From positions 21,531,884 through 21,595,883 of the forward strand of contig CM030706.1 of assembly GCA_017979445.1 (NCBI GenBank): 64,000 nucleotides of DNA, in the 5' to 3' direction. Positions 33,338 through 42,770 of this stretch are shown piece after piece. Each line of letters begins with the position of its first letter. Within the stretch, counting starts at the first letter, position 1. Under the pieces are notes generated by a model that had not been told where the DNA came from, did not search any database, and was given only the letters and a program-made list of their open reading frames with translations. The stretch comes from Akebia trifoliata (lineage: Eukaryota > Streptophyta > Magnoliopsida > Ranunculales > Lardizabalaceae). A program made the position numbers and the translations under genes.

Positions 33338-35081
33338 TGTAAACACCCAAATTTGACCGAGTCCTCGACGCAAAATGCCCCAAAAATCAAAAAAATTTGG
33401 AATGGGCTCCAAAGCCCAAACCTACAAAAATCCAATTTATTTTATCATTATTTTTCAATAAAATGGTCCGAGACTTCCCACATGGCCCACGAACCAAAAA
33501 CATCTCATCACCCTCCTACATTCTTAAACCCGACCCATCCTTATCCTACCCACTACCCAAGCCCATTCAATTCAACCCATTCAACCTAAACTCATCCTTA
33601 TTATACTCATTACCTAAGCCCATTCAACTCAACCCAACACATTACCCAAGCCCAATTCTCTACCCAAGCCCAACATCACAACCAATCATCCAATATGACA
33701 CATGTCCTTACCCCATCTCACCTTCCTCATCAAACCACCAACTCCCATCACCTTAACTATCCCATTACTTCTCTCTAAATATCATCTACCCACACCTCCA
33801 ACCTACACCTCTCCCCTAACCTAACCTATCCATTCATTCAAATCAAACACTTACAACCTACACCCTCCCTAACCAATCCTATCCATTCTCTCAAATCAAA
33901 CACTTATAACCTACACCTCCCCCTAATCTACCCCCATCATTCCCTACAAAATCTATCTCTACAACCTAAACCTACACCTATCCTTTCAAATCAAACACTC
34001 ATCCTTTCCTATCAACTCATCTCAACCCTTCATTTCCACCCACTTTGACACATGTCATCATCTCCCTCACCCTCCTAAAATATCATCAACCACCCCTTTA
34101 AATCCTCCATTCTCTTAAACCAAATACCATTTAATCACAACTACCACCTTAAACTCACCTCACCAAACACTCCACCCAAATGGGTTGGGTAGGATCCAAA
34201 CCATTTGGGTCAAAACTCACCCATTTTACCTCCTTACACAAATACCCTTCAAACCCCATCAAATTACACCCACTTCTCTCTCAAACTCATAACCATTCTA
34301 TCTTTTTTCTTTATTTCACCCAACTTTACCCCTAAAATAACTCCCCAACTTCTATAAAAATCCCTCAATTCTCCCCTTACAACAACTAATGAAAATTTGA
34401 CTAAAATCCCCTAAAAAGATAACTCTCTCTCCTTACTACTCTTAACCCTCAACTCACCTTACTACTCTCAACCATCAACTCCCTACTCTTACTCCACTCT
34501 CAACACCCCACTCTCAACTCAACTCAATCTTCTACAACCTCAAGCAAGTCCAAGTCAACTCAAAGGAATACATCTTTGTAGATCAACTCAAGGACAAGGT
34601 GGGTTCGAAAAGGGCACACACCCTTTAACTCCCCTCCTCTACTCACCCCTATCTCTACACATTTGCACACACCACAATGTTCTAAATCACCAAAGGGCCC
34701 CTTCTTCAATAAGGGTGCCCTCAATGGATTAAATCAACATCAAAGCCCCTCATGCTTGAGGGCACACATCGAATTGTTTTTTCAATTTTATTTTCTTCTT
34801 TATTTTAAAAAAATCGAATCTGAGGTTACCACATTACATGGATGGAGTAAGGTGCGTTACACCTTCCCTAGTCCATAAATGAACCCCCTTACCTTTGAAT
34901 CAAAGGTTGGACCATGCACCTTATCCTACGAGAGTTAAAAAAAAATGTCAAAATGACATGTTTTTCAAAAATACAACTTCAGGTGATCATTCACACCCAT
35001 TTCCGAAAATGAATGGTGGCGACTCCAAAACACCCCAAAGTGGAGGGATGTTTTTAAAATGTTGAAAATCCCATGTCCACA
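33338..35081 (+). repeat. 5' LTR of Ogre-D, 1744 bp
   Basis: It starts TGTAAACACC and ends CATGTCCACA. The 3' copy at 58221 starts TGTAGACACC. U3 is very C-rich and G-poor, and a TATA box lies at 34353. A 119-codon ORF (33397-33756, and 58280-58639 in the other LTR) reflects composition and LTR duplication, not a gene. Confidence 0.93.
34353..34360 (+). promoter_or_regulatory. Ogre-D 5' LTR TATA box
   Basis: TATAAAAA in the context CTTCTATAAAAATCCC is conserved at 59236-59243 in the 3' LTR. Confidence 0.65.
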
Positions 35082-35084
35082 ACT

Positions 35085-35101
35085 TGGCGACTCCACTGGG
35101 G
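35085..35101 (+). other. primer-binding site, tRNA-Arg, Ogre-D
   Basis: TGGCGACTCCACTGGGG lies three bases after the LTR end. From memory it is complementary to the 3' end, including CCA, of a plant tRNA-Arg. A tRNA-Arg primer is a known feature of Ogre elements. Confidence 0.85.
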
Positions 35102-35915
35102 AGTACATACTAGTGGGTCCGACCCTCTTCTTCGATTCGGTTATTGTAAAAAAAAAAAAATGTTTGCCTTCCTTTTTGTTGTGTTTTCTTTTTTTTTTAT
35201 CTACTAATGTTTGTTTTATTTGTTTTGTTTTATTTATTTCACAAGTTTCACATGGGAATGGTTGTAATATTTATTTACATATGTTTGTTGTTTTATTTTT
35301 ATTTTTGGACAAGGGATGCAAGGATGGGTACGGTTCAGAAAAAAAAATGCACGCACATGCACATGCGATTCATACCCCTATGCATAAGCCACCTCCCTCC
35401 TCTTTAAATTTTTAACCCCGGATGCCGATACTCTCAAGCCCCCGAGATCGCTATTTTGGATGGCTGGGAGGAGAACATCCACCCCATTCACCAATCTAAG
35501 ACATATACACTTCGGTGTACATCGAGGTTTGAAGAATGGGTAGCCGAAAAACTACCTACAAACCGCATGCATCGAAGCATAATTAATAGACAAAGGACAC
35601 TAAGATTTTCAAAATTTAATTCAGTATCCATCCCACGTGTGTATGTTGTAATTTTATTTTATTTCTTTTCTTGTAGCCCACGAAGGCAAGTTGTATAGAC
35701 TTTAGGACATTTCCATTTTATTCTCTTTTGTATGTCCCTCTAGGTAAAAGGGGGAAAATCTTTTTCCTATCATGTGCATCAAAAAAAAAAACAGTGACAT
35801 TTCTGTGGCCCAAGCCAAAAAATAGAGCCTATGGGCCTCAAAATCCAGAAAAACATGGGCAAAAATAAGATGAGGACTAAAATAGAGCAATTGTAGAAGG
35901 CCAGAAAAGGTTTTG
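35102..35915 (+). other. Ogre-D leader, first part
   Basis: After GGGTCCGACC near 35117 come T-rich stretches and a few short ORFs, the best being 35456-35698 (MDGWEENIHPIHQSKTY). I do not recognise an Ogre ORF1 product. The phrase from about 35400 to 35560 looks less random than its neighbours and may be a remnant of it. Confidence 0.35.
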
Positions 35916-36080
35916 GTCCGTGTTCGAAGCACGGACTTAAGGAAAATGACTAAGTCCGTGCTTAAAGCACGGACCAGTGAAAAAAAATGAAATTTTTTTT
36001 TACTGAAAATTAAGGTTCTGGTCCGTGTTTGAAGCACGGACTAGCCAAAAAATGTCAGGTCCGTACATGAAAAACGGATC
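35916..36080 (+). repeat. three GTCCGTG...CACGGAC palindromes in the Ogre-D leader
   Basis: The 21-base inverted repeats lie at 35916-35936, 35954-35974 and 36021-36041; a decayed fourth is at about 36059-36079. The second is a perfect 10-bp stem around a single central base. Related TCCGT/ACGGA repeats lie in Ogre-A at 13340-13510. Confidence 0.8.
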
Positions 36081-36331
36081 CAAAAAAAAAAAAATTTAAT
36101 TTTTTTTTTTTGCTCATTTTGTTCCTTATGTCGTCCTTACAACTTTCCTTTCCGGAGTTTTTTTTATTTTGAATTTTAAAGTTTGAAAATAACTAAACGA
36201 ATCACTTTACTGTAAAACTCAGGGCCTACTACTCAGAATCGATCCCGCTCAAAATGGATTTTGCCTGATGCGGCTCACTATCGATCTTCGTCATAATCAA
36301 ACCCGTCCTTCATTAAGTATTCACTTCAAAG

Positions 36332-37035
36332 TGGGTGAACGACCAAGATCCACTTCAACTGGGTCCACGACCCAGATCCATTTCAAACTGGGTCTCCGAC
36401 CCAGGTCCATTTCAAATTGGGTCCACGACCCAGATCCATCCCAACTGGGTCCAACCCAGATCCACTTCAACGGGGTCCACGGCCCAGATCCAGTTCAAAC
36501 TGGGTCTCCGACCCAGGTTCATTACAAATTGGGTCCAAGACCCAAATCCATTCCAACTGGGTCTATGACCCAGATCCATTTCAAACTCGGTCTCCAACCC
36601 AGGTCCATTTCAATTGGGTCCGGCCCATATCCAATTCAACTGGGTCCACGACCCAGATCCGTTTCCAACTGGGTCTACAACCCAGATCCAATCAACTGTG
36701 TCCCCGACCCAGATCCATGTCAAACTAGGTCCACGACCCAGATCCGTTTCCAACTGGGTCCCGATCCAGATCCATTTCAAACTAGGTCCACGACCTAGAT
36801 CCATTTCCAACTGAGTCTATGACCCAGATCCATTTCAAACTAGGTTCACGACCCAGATCCATTTCAACTGGGTCCCCGACCCAGATCCATTTCAAACTGG
36901 GTCCACAACCCAGATCCATTTCCAACTGGGTCTATGACCCAGATCCATTTCGATTGGGTCCCCGACCCAGATCCATTTCAACTAAATCCAACCCAGATCC
37001 GTTCTAAGACCCAGATCCACTACAGACCAGATCCA
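36332..37035 (+). repeat. 29-bp tandem array with CTGGGTC-NNN-GACCCAG palindromes
   Basis: About 24 units of 26-30 bp are made of a 17-base palindrome with 7-bp stems and a variable 3-base centre (CAC, TCC, TAT, CCC), followed by ATCCATTTCAA-type spacer. Stems are better kept than centres. At 36782-36798 both arms changed together (CTAGGTC and GACCTAG). The array is open in several frames only because the unit lacks stop codons. Confidence 0.92.
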
Positions 37036-37367
37036 TATCCAATTTCGAACCAAGCTCATAAGCTAACAAAGATAACAACCGATCAATCAATTCAAATGCA
37101 CGCAACTTTCTCCAAAAAAAAAAAAAAAGATTTCAAAAAGCATCAATTGCAGTCCTTGATCAAAGTCTGTGCCTAGAAAGATCTTACCCTATTGATACGA
37201 GGGGGATAGACTACGTCTATTCAGGGAATAAGGTGATTTAAGAGTGCCATTGTGCGCTGCCTCTTCCTTGGAGATCGGCCTGGCCGACAATGATTTCAAA
37301 GAACTGAATTGGAGGCTACCAAAAAAAACTTGGGTTATTTTAACCCGATTTATCTTAGAAAACTACT

Positions 37368-38390
37368 CTTGCAAAGCGTTTTATCGACTCTGTGTCGATG
37401 CCAGCTCCGTGCTGATGAAATTTTTTTTCAAAATGCTTTCCCGCCTCTGTGTCGATGCCAGCTCCGTGCTGATGAAATTTCTTTTTCAAAATACTTTACC
37501 GACTCCATGTCGATGCCAGCTCCGTGCTGATGTAATTTCTTTTCAAAATGCTTTCCCGACTCCGTATCGATGCCAGCTCCGTGCTGATGTAATTTCTATC
37601 GACTCCGTGTCGATGCCAACTCCGTGCTGATGAAATTTCTTTTTAAAAATGTTTTACCGACTCCGTGTCGATGCCAGCTCCGTGCTGATGTAATTTCTTT
37701 TCAAAATGTTTTACCGACTCCGTGTCGATGCCGGCTCTGTGCTGATGAAATTTCTTTTTAAAAATGCTTTACCGACTCCGTGTCGATACCAGCTCCGTGC
37801 TGATGTAATTTCTTTTCAAAATATTTTCCCGACTCCGTGTCGATGCCAGCTTCGTGCTGATGAAATTTCTTTTCCAAAATACTTTACCGACTCCGTGTCG
37901 ATGCCAGCTCCGTGCTGATGAAATTTCTTTTTCAAAATGCTTTACCGACTCTGTGTCGATGCCAGCTTCTTGCTGATGAAATTTCTTTTCGAAAATGCTT
38001 TACCGACTCCGTGCTGATGTAATTTCTTTTCAAAATGTTTTATCGACTCCGTGTCGATGCCAGCTCCGTGCTGATGAAATTTCTTTTTCAAAATGCTTTA
38101 CCAACTCCGTGTCGATGCCAGCTCCGTGCTGATGAATTTTTTTTTCAAATGTTCTACCGACTCCATGTCGATGCCAGCTCCGTACTGATGTAATTTCTTT
38201 TCAATTGTTTTACCGACTCCGTGTCGATGCCAGCTCCGTGCTGAAGTAATTTCTTTTCAAAATATTTTACCAACTCCGTGTCGATGCCAACTCCGTGCTG
38301 ATGACATTTCTTTTTCAAAATGTTTTACCGGCTCCATGCTGATGCCAGCTTCGTGCTGATGTAATTCTTTTCTCCCAAACGATCCAGCTC
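37368..38390 (+). repeat. 58-bp tandem array with paired mini-hairpins
   Basis: About 17 units of 57-59 bp contain GACTCCGTGTCGATGCCAG, then CTCCGTGCTGATG and a T/A-rich spacer. Each unit has two small inverted repeats with the same loop: CGAC-TCCGT-GTCG (for example 37658-37670) and CAGC-TCCGT-GCTG (37675-37687). Shortened units occur near 37590 and 38000. The last partial unit near 38385 has CCAGC-TCCGC-GCTGG. Confidence 0.92.
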
Positions 38391-38596
38391 CGCGCTGGCA
38401 AACCACATTTTCAAAAACTAAATTTCACTTTTAAGTACCATCCCTAATAATTACCGGACATAATAAAACATATGCATTTTCCTTTTTGATAAGTAAGATA
38501 ATAACGCTAGGTCTTCTGTACCCCCAGGTGGCCAAACGAAAAAAGTACAAACATCCTGAGAAGCCTCCATACTTTCTTCGACCATCTTCATCAACA
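38391..38596 (+). other. spacer before Ogre-D gag
   Basis: The gag frame is already open from 38486, but the first Met that fits the protein is at 38597. A TTCTGTACCCCCAG stretch at 38514-38527 looks like a splice acceptor, so the leader might be spliced here. No donor was identified. Confidence 0.35.
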
Positions 38597-41011
38597 ATGA
38601 GCAACTCAGATGACCCACAGCCCATTACGAATGAACTGGCCGAAGCTAATGCTATGATAGCAAAGCTGCTAGAAACAACGAAAAGGCAGGAACAAATCTT
38701 GACTGCCGTTTTAAGTAGCACTAATTTTCTGCAAGCACAGGCAGCTCAACACCAAGCATCTGGGTCAAACCCCAAACTCCCTAAACAAACACGACTAGAT
38801 CAACCGGCCACCCCGCCTCCTGCTGTACCAGTATACCAGGGCCCTCCACTCTACATCCCACATAATCAACCACCTCCGGTGGTGATCCCAGATGATAAGT
38901 GTAACTTCAGGGTTCCCAAAGCCAAAAGTTCTACCGATGACAGAATGGCCCAACAAATCGAGTCTCTCCAAGAAGAAATGAGACAAATGAAGGGTACAAA
39001 TACTTTAGGAAGGACAAGATTTAGGGACCTTTGCTTTTACCCTAACGCACAGTTGCCGACTAAGTTCAAGTGTCCGGAATTTGAAAAGTATAACGGGGTT
39101 GGGTGTCCTTTGTCGCACCTCAAATTGTATTGTGGATCGATGTGCCAATATGGTGAGGACGACAGATTGCTAGTGCAGTTATTTCAAAGAAGTTTAACAG
39201 GACCAGCACTCAAATGGTTCTCGGGGTTGGACCACTCACTTATCAAGAACTGGCAGGACTTGGCTGAAATGTTCTGGCACAACTACAGGTTTAATACAGA
39301 TGTTGGTTTGGATAGAAATGACATGGCACGAATGACGAGGAAACACAAAGAAACAGTGAAAGAATATGCCCAGAGGTGGCCAGAGTCAACTTCCCAAGTA
39401 TGGCCAGCCATAACAGAACAAGAGATGAACACCACGTCTATCTCTACATTAGGGCATTCAGTCTACACCCATATGGTAGGGCATACCACGGGCACTTTCT
39501 CCAATTTGGTTCAAGTGGAAGACCGGGTTGAGGACGGGATCCGAACAGGTCTGATATTTGACTTCATAGCCCTAAGCGCAGCAGCAGGGACATCGACAGT
39601 GAAGAAACCAATGCCATTAGTCAAGAAAAGAGATGAGCCTCAAGTCAACAATATACAACCCAGCCAACCTCTCTTTATCCAGGCACCAGTTCAAAGGCCA
39701 CAGGCACCACAAGCCCCGTGGGCGCCAGTACCTCGAGCTGCTTGGGCTCCAGCACCGCAGAATCCCTTCCAAACAATTCCTCCACAAGCACAGCAGGTAC
39801 CACAATATGGACAGAACCAGCAGGCACGACCCAACAAAGTAAATAGAGTGTTTACTAGGTTACCCATGGTACTATCTGAGTTACTGCCAATCTTGCTCAA
39901 GGGTGAGTATCTTGCAAAACGTCCACCAAATCCTGAAGCTACCAAAGGACCAGGGTACAACCCCAATTTGTTCTGTGAATTTCATATGGGTGCACCGGGA
40001 CACTCTACAGATCACTGCTGGCAACTCAAACATCAGGTACAGAACTTGATCGATAAAAGGGCTCTCATCCTAGACGGACCTGCCAACCCGCCCCAACAAC
40101 AGAACATCAATCAAAACCCCCTACCTACCCACAATGGAGAGGGGAGTGGGTACAGGGTAAATGTCATCTGTGGAGAACTCGATTTCAATCTTTCTGTCTT
40201 GATAGCGCCTATCGGGTCCAAAATCAGGGTCCATCTAACTTAGGGATCAGAAGCACCAACAGTCAGCACAATCAACCATTACACAACCAACTCACCCCAA
40301 AATCCACTACCACCACTCAGATTGGTCGACCTCACCATCCGTCCCACTCAACAAAATACTACTATCCGACCGCCTCTAGTCATACCTTACGAACCACCAA
40401 ACCATCAAAATTCGACCCGACCCCCTCTTATTATCCCCTACACACTACCAAATGCTCAAGGATCAACCCGACCCCCTCTCCACATACCATACACCGCATC
40501 TTCACGTCAACCACTCATCATCCCATACACTCCATCAACTACTCCTACTACCATTTCATCCAAATCATCGCCACCACCCCTCATTCTCAATGTAAAACCT
40601 GAGTCGCCTCCCATGACCATACACTCACCCAAACCATTCCCCTATAACTCTATCCAGACAGTTCCTTGGAGTTACGAGACAACTATCACCACAACCGCAG
40701 GGGTTGAAACTATGAAAAAGGCAATGGTGGCCGATATCAGTCATATGACAAGGGCAGGGAAATGTAAAAAAATATCAACGAAGGGGGTAAGCATCAAGGA
40801 AGAGACTGAAGAAACGACAAAATGGATGACAGATGAAGAAATGAGAAAGGTAAAAGGAAAGGGCAAAATGAGCGAAAATGACCAGAAAAAAGATGAAGTG
40901 AAAACAACAGATAAAGAGGCTGAGGTTAAAGTAACAGACAAGGAAGCTACAGACTTCATTAAGCTTATTCGCAAGAGTGAGCATAATATTGTAGACCAGC
41001 TAAACAAATAG
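38597..41011 (+). pseudogene. Ogre-D gag
   Basis: One frame starts with MSNSDDPQPITNELAEANAM at 38597. A coiled-coil-like, Gln/Pro-rich N-terminus is followed by the retrotransposon gag domain (FKCPEFEKYNGVGCPLSHLK about 39070, then GPALKWFSGL and MARMTRKHKETVKEYAQRW). A Tat-type zinc knuckle CEFHMGAPGHSTDHC is at about 39974-40018. TAG codons at 40241 and 41009 interrupt the frame, which otherwise runs without shift into the protease at 41566. The stretch 40330-40560 is a Pro-rich repeat (PPLIIPY-like blocks, 5 copies) and 40780-40960 is Lys/Glu-rich. Confidence 0.85.
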
Positions 41012-41703
41012 CCAACTCAAATCAGTATTATGGGCCTGATGCAAAAGTCAGAGGAACACCTAGAGGCATTGCTAAGAGTTCTAGGGAAATCACATGTACC
41101 TGCAACTACCTCACCGGCACAGTTGGAGCAAACGGTTGGCCAGATCATGGCCCCCAATCCTATTATTTTCACTGAAAGTGAATTTGTGCCTGAAGGAATG
41201 GGGCACGTTGAGCCACTAAATATTATGGTCATATGCAAGGGCATGATGGTTGCCAGAGTACTGATTGATAATGGCTCAGCGTTTACTGTTTGTCCTCTTG
41301 AAACCTTTCGAAAGCTTAACGCTGATTGGTCACATGTCAAGCCCAACAACAAGGTCGTCCGAGGTTTTGATAGCTCGAGAAGGGAGTCTCTAGGAGAAGT
41401 GGATCTACCTGTCACAATAGGCCCATGTACATTCGAAATAACGTTTGAAGTCATGGAAATACCAACGACCTTCAACTTACTGCTGGGTAGGCATGGATCC
41501 ATATTGCCGGGGCAGTACCGTCTTCACTACACCAAAGAGTCAAGTTCATTATGGGGCAGAAGATGATATCCGTCTTGGCAGAGAACTTAATCTCGGCTGG
41601 CAGGGCTCCAGACGTACCATTCATCGATATAAAGATGATGAAGGACAAAGCACTCTATCACTCTTATCAGTTCGTCGCTGTCAATCATATTGAAAAGGGG
41701 TAG
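41012..41703 (+). pseudogene. Ogre-D aspartic protease
   Basis: The protease follows in the gag frame. The core is VLIDNGSAFTVCP (about 41262); in Tat/Ogre elements Asn after the catalytic Asp is usual. The second motif LLLGRH (about 41476) is broken by a one-base frameshift near 41491, after which the expected sequence (WIHIAGAVPSSLHQRVKFI) continues in the next frame to a TAG at 41701. Confidence 0.85.
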
Positions 41704-41735
41704 GAAAAGGTTAAGGAAAGCTATCAAGAACAAAT

Positions 41736-42494
41736 ATGATGATTGGTCGGGTTATGAAGAAAACAAGTTACCGAGCTAGACAAGGGTTAGGACCTAGAGG
41801 AAGAGGGAGAGCTACACCAGTCGAAGCCAAAAAGCATACTCCTTATTTTGGTCTCGGGTTCAGGCCCACAAAAAGAGATATTGCAGAAATAAACGAAAAG
41901 AAAAAAGAGCTTCGACTAGCGAGAAGGCAAAACCGTGAACCGAATGTCTGGAACCTGGGCAGAGTTCCGCATATCAGTGTTAGCTTCCCAAAATCTCATG
42001 CTAGACCTGACAGCTTATCGGAACCACTACTAACGAAAAGGTCAAAAACAGTAAATTTCAAGCCCGTACCCATTCAAGAAGATCCAGTCGTTGAGTCCCA
42101 ACCATCCTTCGTAGAAGGCATTGATGCTCTATTCAATGGGGATTCCGACGAAATTCTATCAATGACTACCCAAGAGCCTACAAAAGAGGAAGCAATTGAG
42201 AGTAAGGGAAAAAAATCTCCTTACCCTACTGGTATTGACTGGGCATCAGTCATCATCCGACCAAACTTGGGAGGGACTATGCCCTCATCTGACAACAACA
42301 ACAATCAATCGGAGATCTTGGTTATCTATGAACCACCGATTAAATCACCTAACAAATCACTTTCACATCTCATCCGCCCCCTCAGAGAAGGGGAAATTCT
42401 AAACAATTGGGAGGAGTTCCCTCTAACCCTTGAGGCTACCATAGCCTCCAAAAAAAATACCGTTAGACAATATCAGTTTGCCCGAGGATCATAA
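41736..42494 (+). CDS. Ogre-D linker between protease and RT
   Basis: This 252-codon frame starts with a basic segment (KKTSYRARQGLGPRGRG, then PYFGLGFRPTKRD) that resembles the G-patch-like linker seen after protease in Ogre/Tat elements. It then holds an acidic, low-complexity part (SFVEGIDALFNGD) and ends EATIASKKNTVRQYQFARGS at a TAA (42492). It is one frame off the RT. A candidate intron (42476-42572) would join it to RT. It is open but part of a dead element. Confidence 0.5.
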   Translation: MMIGRVMKKTSYRARQGLGPRGRGRATPVEAKKHTPYFGLGFRPTKRDIAEINEKKKELRLARRQNREPNVWNLGRVPHISVSFPKSHARPDSLSEPLLTKRSKTVNFKPVPIQEDPVVESQPSFVEGIDALFNGDSDEILSMTTQEPTKEEAIESKGKKSPYPTGIDWASVIIRPNLGGTMPSSDNNNNQSEILVIYEPPIKSPNKSLSHLIRPLREGEILNNWEEFPLTLEATIASKKNTVRQYQFARGS

Positions 42495-42572
42495 CGAGCC
42501 CTCGTCCTCGGGTAAAAACTGTTTTGAGGGCTCCCTATCTTTACTAATGCATGATTGCTCTTCTTATTTCAG
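42476..42572 (+). other. candidate Ogre intron between protease-linker and RT
   Basis: A branch-point consensus TACTAAT (42542-42548) and an acceptor TTCTTATTTCAG ending at 42572 are clear. The donor is less sure: GT at 42476 (97-base intron) or GGTAAAAAC with GT at 42512 (61 bases). With the first, the reading of 41736-42475 passes in phase into the RT frame and avoids the TAA at 42492. Regulated splicing between protease and RT is established for Ogre elements. Confidence 0.45.
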
Positions 42573-42770
42573 ATGTCCGAAAAATAGCACTCAAAAATCA
42601 AAAAATCAAAAATTCTTCAAAAATAAAAAAAAATCAAAAATTCTTCAAAAATCAAAAAAATCAAAAAGCCTTCAAAAAATAAAAAAATCAAAAAGCTTTA
42701 AAAATCCCAAAAAAATAGATATATTCCAAAAATCAAAAAAAGAGTTTTCTCAAAATTTAAGGGATTTGTC
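42573..42770 (+). repeat. A-rich, Lys/Ser-rich low-complexity insert at the start of Ogre-D pol
   Basis: The sequence is made of AAAAATCAAAAA and TTCTTCAAAAAT blocks in tandem and codes a KSKxxxKxxK-like stretch of about 60 residues before the acidic segment ELDLDLMGIEEESEDE. Similar CAAAAAAATC blocks occur in the 3' untranslated region near 55865-55960 and 57785-57900. Confidence 0.75.

Noticed and set aside
33397..33756. A 119-codon ORF conserved at 58280-58639.
   Set aside because: It lies in the C-rich U3 of the two Ogre-D LTRs. Its Pro/Ser/Tyr-rich composition follows from base composition.
35085..35101. tRNA-like sequence.
   Set aside because: It is only the 17-base complement of a tRNA 3' end, i.e. 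a primer-binding site. The same holds for 24124-24136 and 52761-52780. No complete tRNA gene was seen.
36268..36798. A 176-codon ORF, with overlapping ORFs in other frames and on the other strand.
   Set aside because: It lies wholly in the 29-bp tandem array. The unit lacks stop codons in several frames, so openness is a repeat effect.
36332..38390. CRISPR-like appearance of short palindromic repeats.
   Set aside because: The units are head-to-tail tandem repeats without unique spacers, inside a plant retrotransposon leader, and no cas genes exist.
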